Source: an uncultured Opitutaceae bacterium | GTDB lineage: Bacteria > Verrucomicrobiota > Verrucomicrobiia > Opitutales > Opitutaceae | Direction of reading: 5' to 3' | Length of the DNA: 64,000 bases | Assembly (NCBI GenBank): GCA_951813085.1 | Contig: OX638348.1 | Span: 1,249,627 to 1,313,626 of the forward strand | Shown here: piece by piece, positions 63,818 to 64,000 of the stretch | Layout of the letters: every line of letters begins with the position of its first letter | Position numbering within the stretch: position 1 is the stretch's first letter | Position numbers and translations under genes: made by a program | The notes under the pieces: model-generated | Databases searched by the model: none | What the model was told of the DNA's origin: nothing | Seen by the model: only the letters and a program-made list of their open reading frames with translations

Positions 63818-64000
63818 GGTAGAATGACGGTTTGTCGAAGAGTGTCAGAGTTTGCCGTAGGGAAGAATGAGCGAAAGCCTCTATTAACAAATGTTGAATG
63901 TTCCTGTAAAGTAGGGGATTCGTATTGTTTGGGAACCTATTTTCCTTTGTCGCTTTCATATTAACGATGTCCTCCTACTTCCACCTAAGTGTCGCGATCT

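Noticed and set aside
63726..63959. Minus-strand frame of 77 codons at the right edge
   Set aside because: Overlaps the GNAT gene start and has no family features or clear ribosome site.

Overview
The window looks like chromosomal DNA from a marine-type verrucomicrobium, most likely class Opitutae (inference). The supporting signs are a Chlamydiae/Verrucomicrobia-type small basic protein, a VPDSG-type C-terminal sorting signal, two PVC-type membrane dehydrogenase/heme proteins, sulfatases, a TRAP transporter, a sugar ABC operon, Tat-exported oxidoreductases and frequent TTG/GTG starts. It has no rRNA genes. It carries one clear tRNA, tRNA-Ser(GCU), and one odd Ser-type tRNA-like gene.

Layout. 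1-9.4 kb: a 3'-truncated SulP anion transporter, a Tat-exported Gfo/Idh/MocA oxidoreductase, a cyanophycinase-like peptidase, a dctPQM TRAP operon and a secreted beta-propeller protein, with intergenic gaps filled by mosaics of small hairpins. 9.5-16.2 kb: a lactonase-like propeller, a shortened and a full-length PVC-type dehydrogenase, a VOC protein and an AhpD-like protein. 16.2-30.1 kb: a carbohydrate locus. One strand has a dehydrogenase, the three parts of an ABC importer and a FucU/RbsD mutarotase. The other has a sugar/H+ symporter, a truncated sulfatase, a GMC oxidoreductase with its small Tat subunit, an alpha/beta hydrolase and a second, exported sulfatase. A serine hydrolase lies opposite. 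Together these suggest uptake and oxidation of a deoxysugar, perhaps L-fucose from sulfated polysaccharide.

30.3-32.3 kb holds two decayed IS3-family copies beside tRNA-Ser. 32.5-48.6 kb is housekeeping: a VPDSG-anchored protein, an MBL hydrolase, thiC with its TPP riboswitch, hemW, lipoproteins, an M23 protein, cutA, rpoZ, smpB, thrH-like, trmL, a broken glycosyltransferase 9 gene, serS, tilS and ftsH. 48.6-56.4 kb is a decaying accessory island. It contains a transposase remnant, a strong-looking promoter, a perfect 25-bp inverted repeat with iteron-like repeats, a frameshifted DNA methyltransferase-HNH gene, broken DNA-binding-type genes, a Ser-type tRNA-like gene with anticodon GAU, a solo IS3 end, a divergent HTH regulator with an 18-bp operator-like palindrome, a DUF3800-like fragment and a dead IS256-family element. 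56.4-64 kb returns to chromosomal genes: a membrane protein, an M24 peptidase, a zinc-ligand-less Fpg-like glycosylase, pdxH, small unknowns, a PhnA-like zinc-ribbon protein, an SBF-type transporter, a rhodanese-YceI fusion and a GNAT acetyltransferase.

The most unusual signal is the family of intergenic hairpin mosaics near 3.2, 4.7, 8.0, 15.2-15.8 and 30.1 kb. Their linkers are conserved between copies, while some stems change sequence and keep their base pairing.
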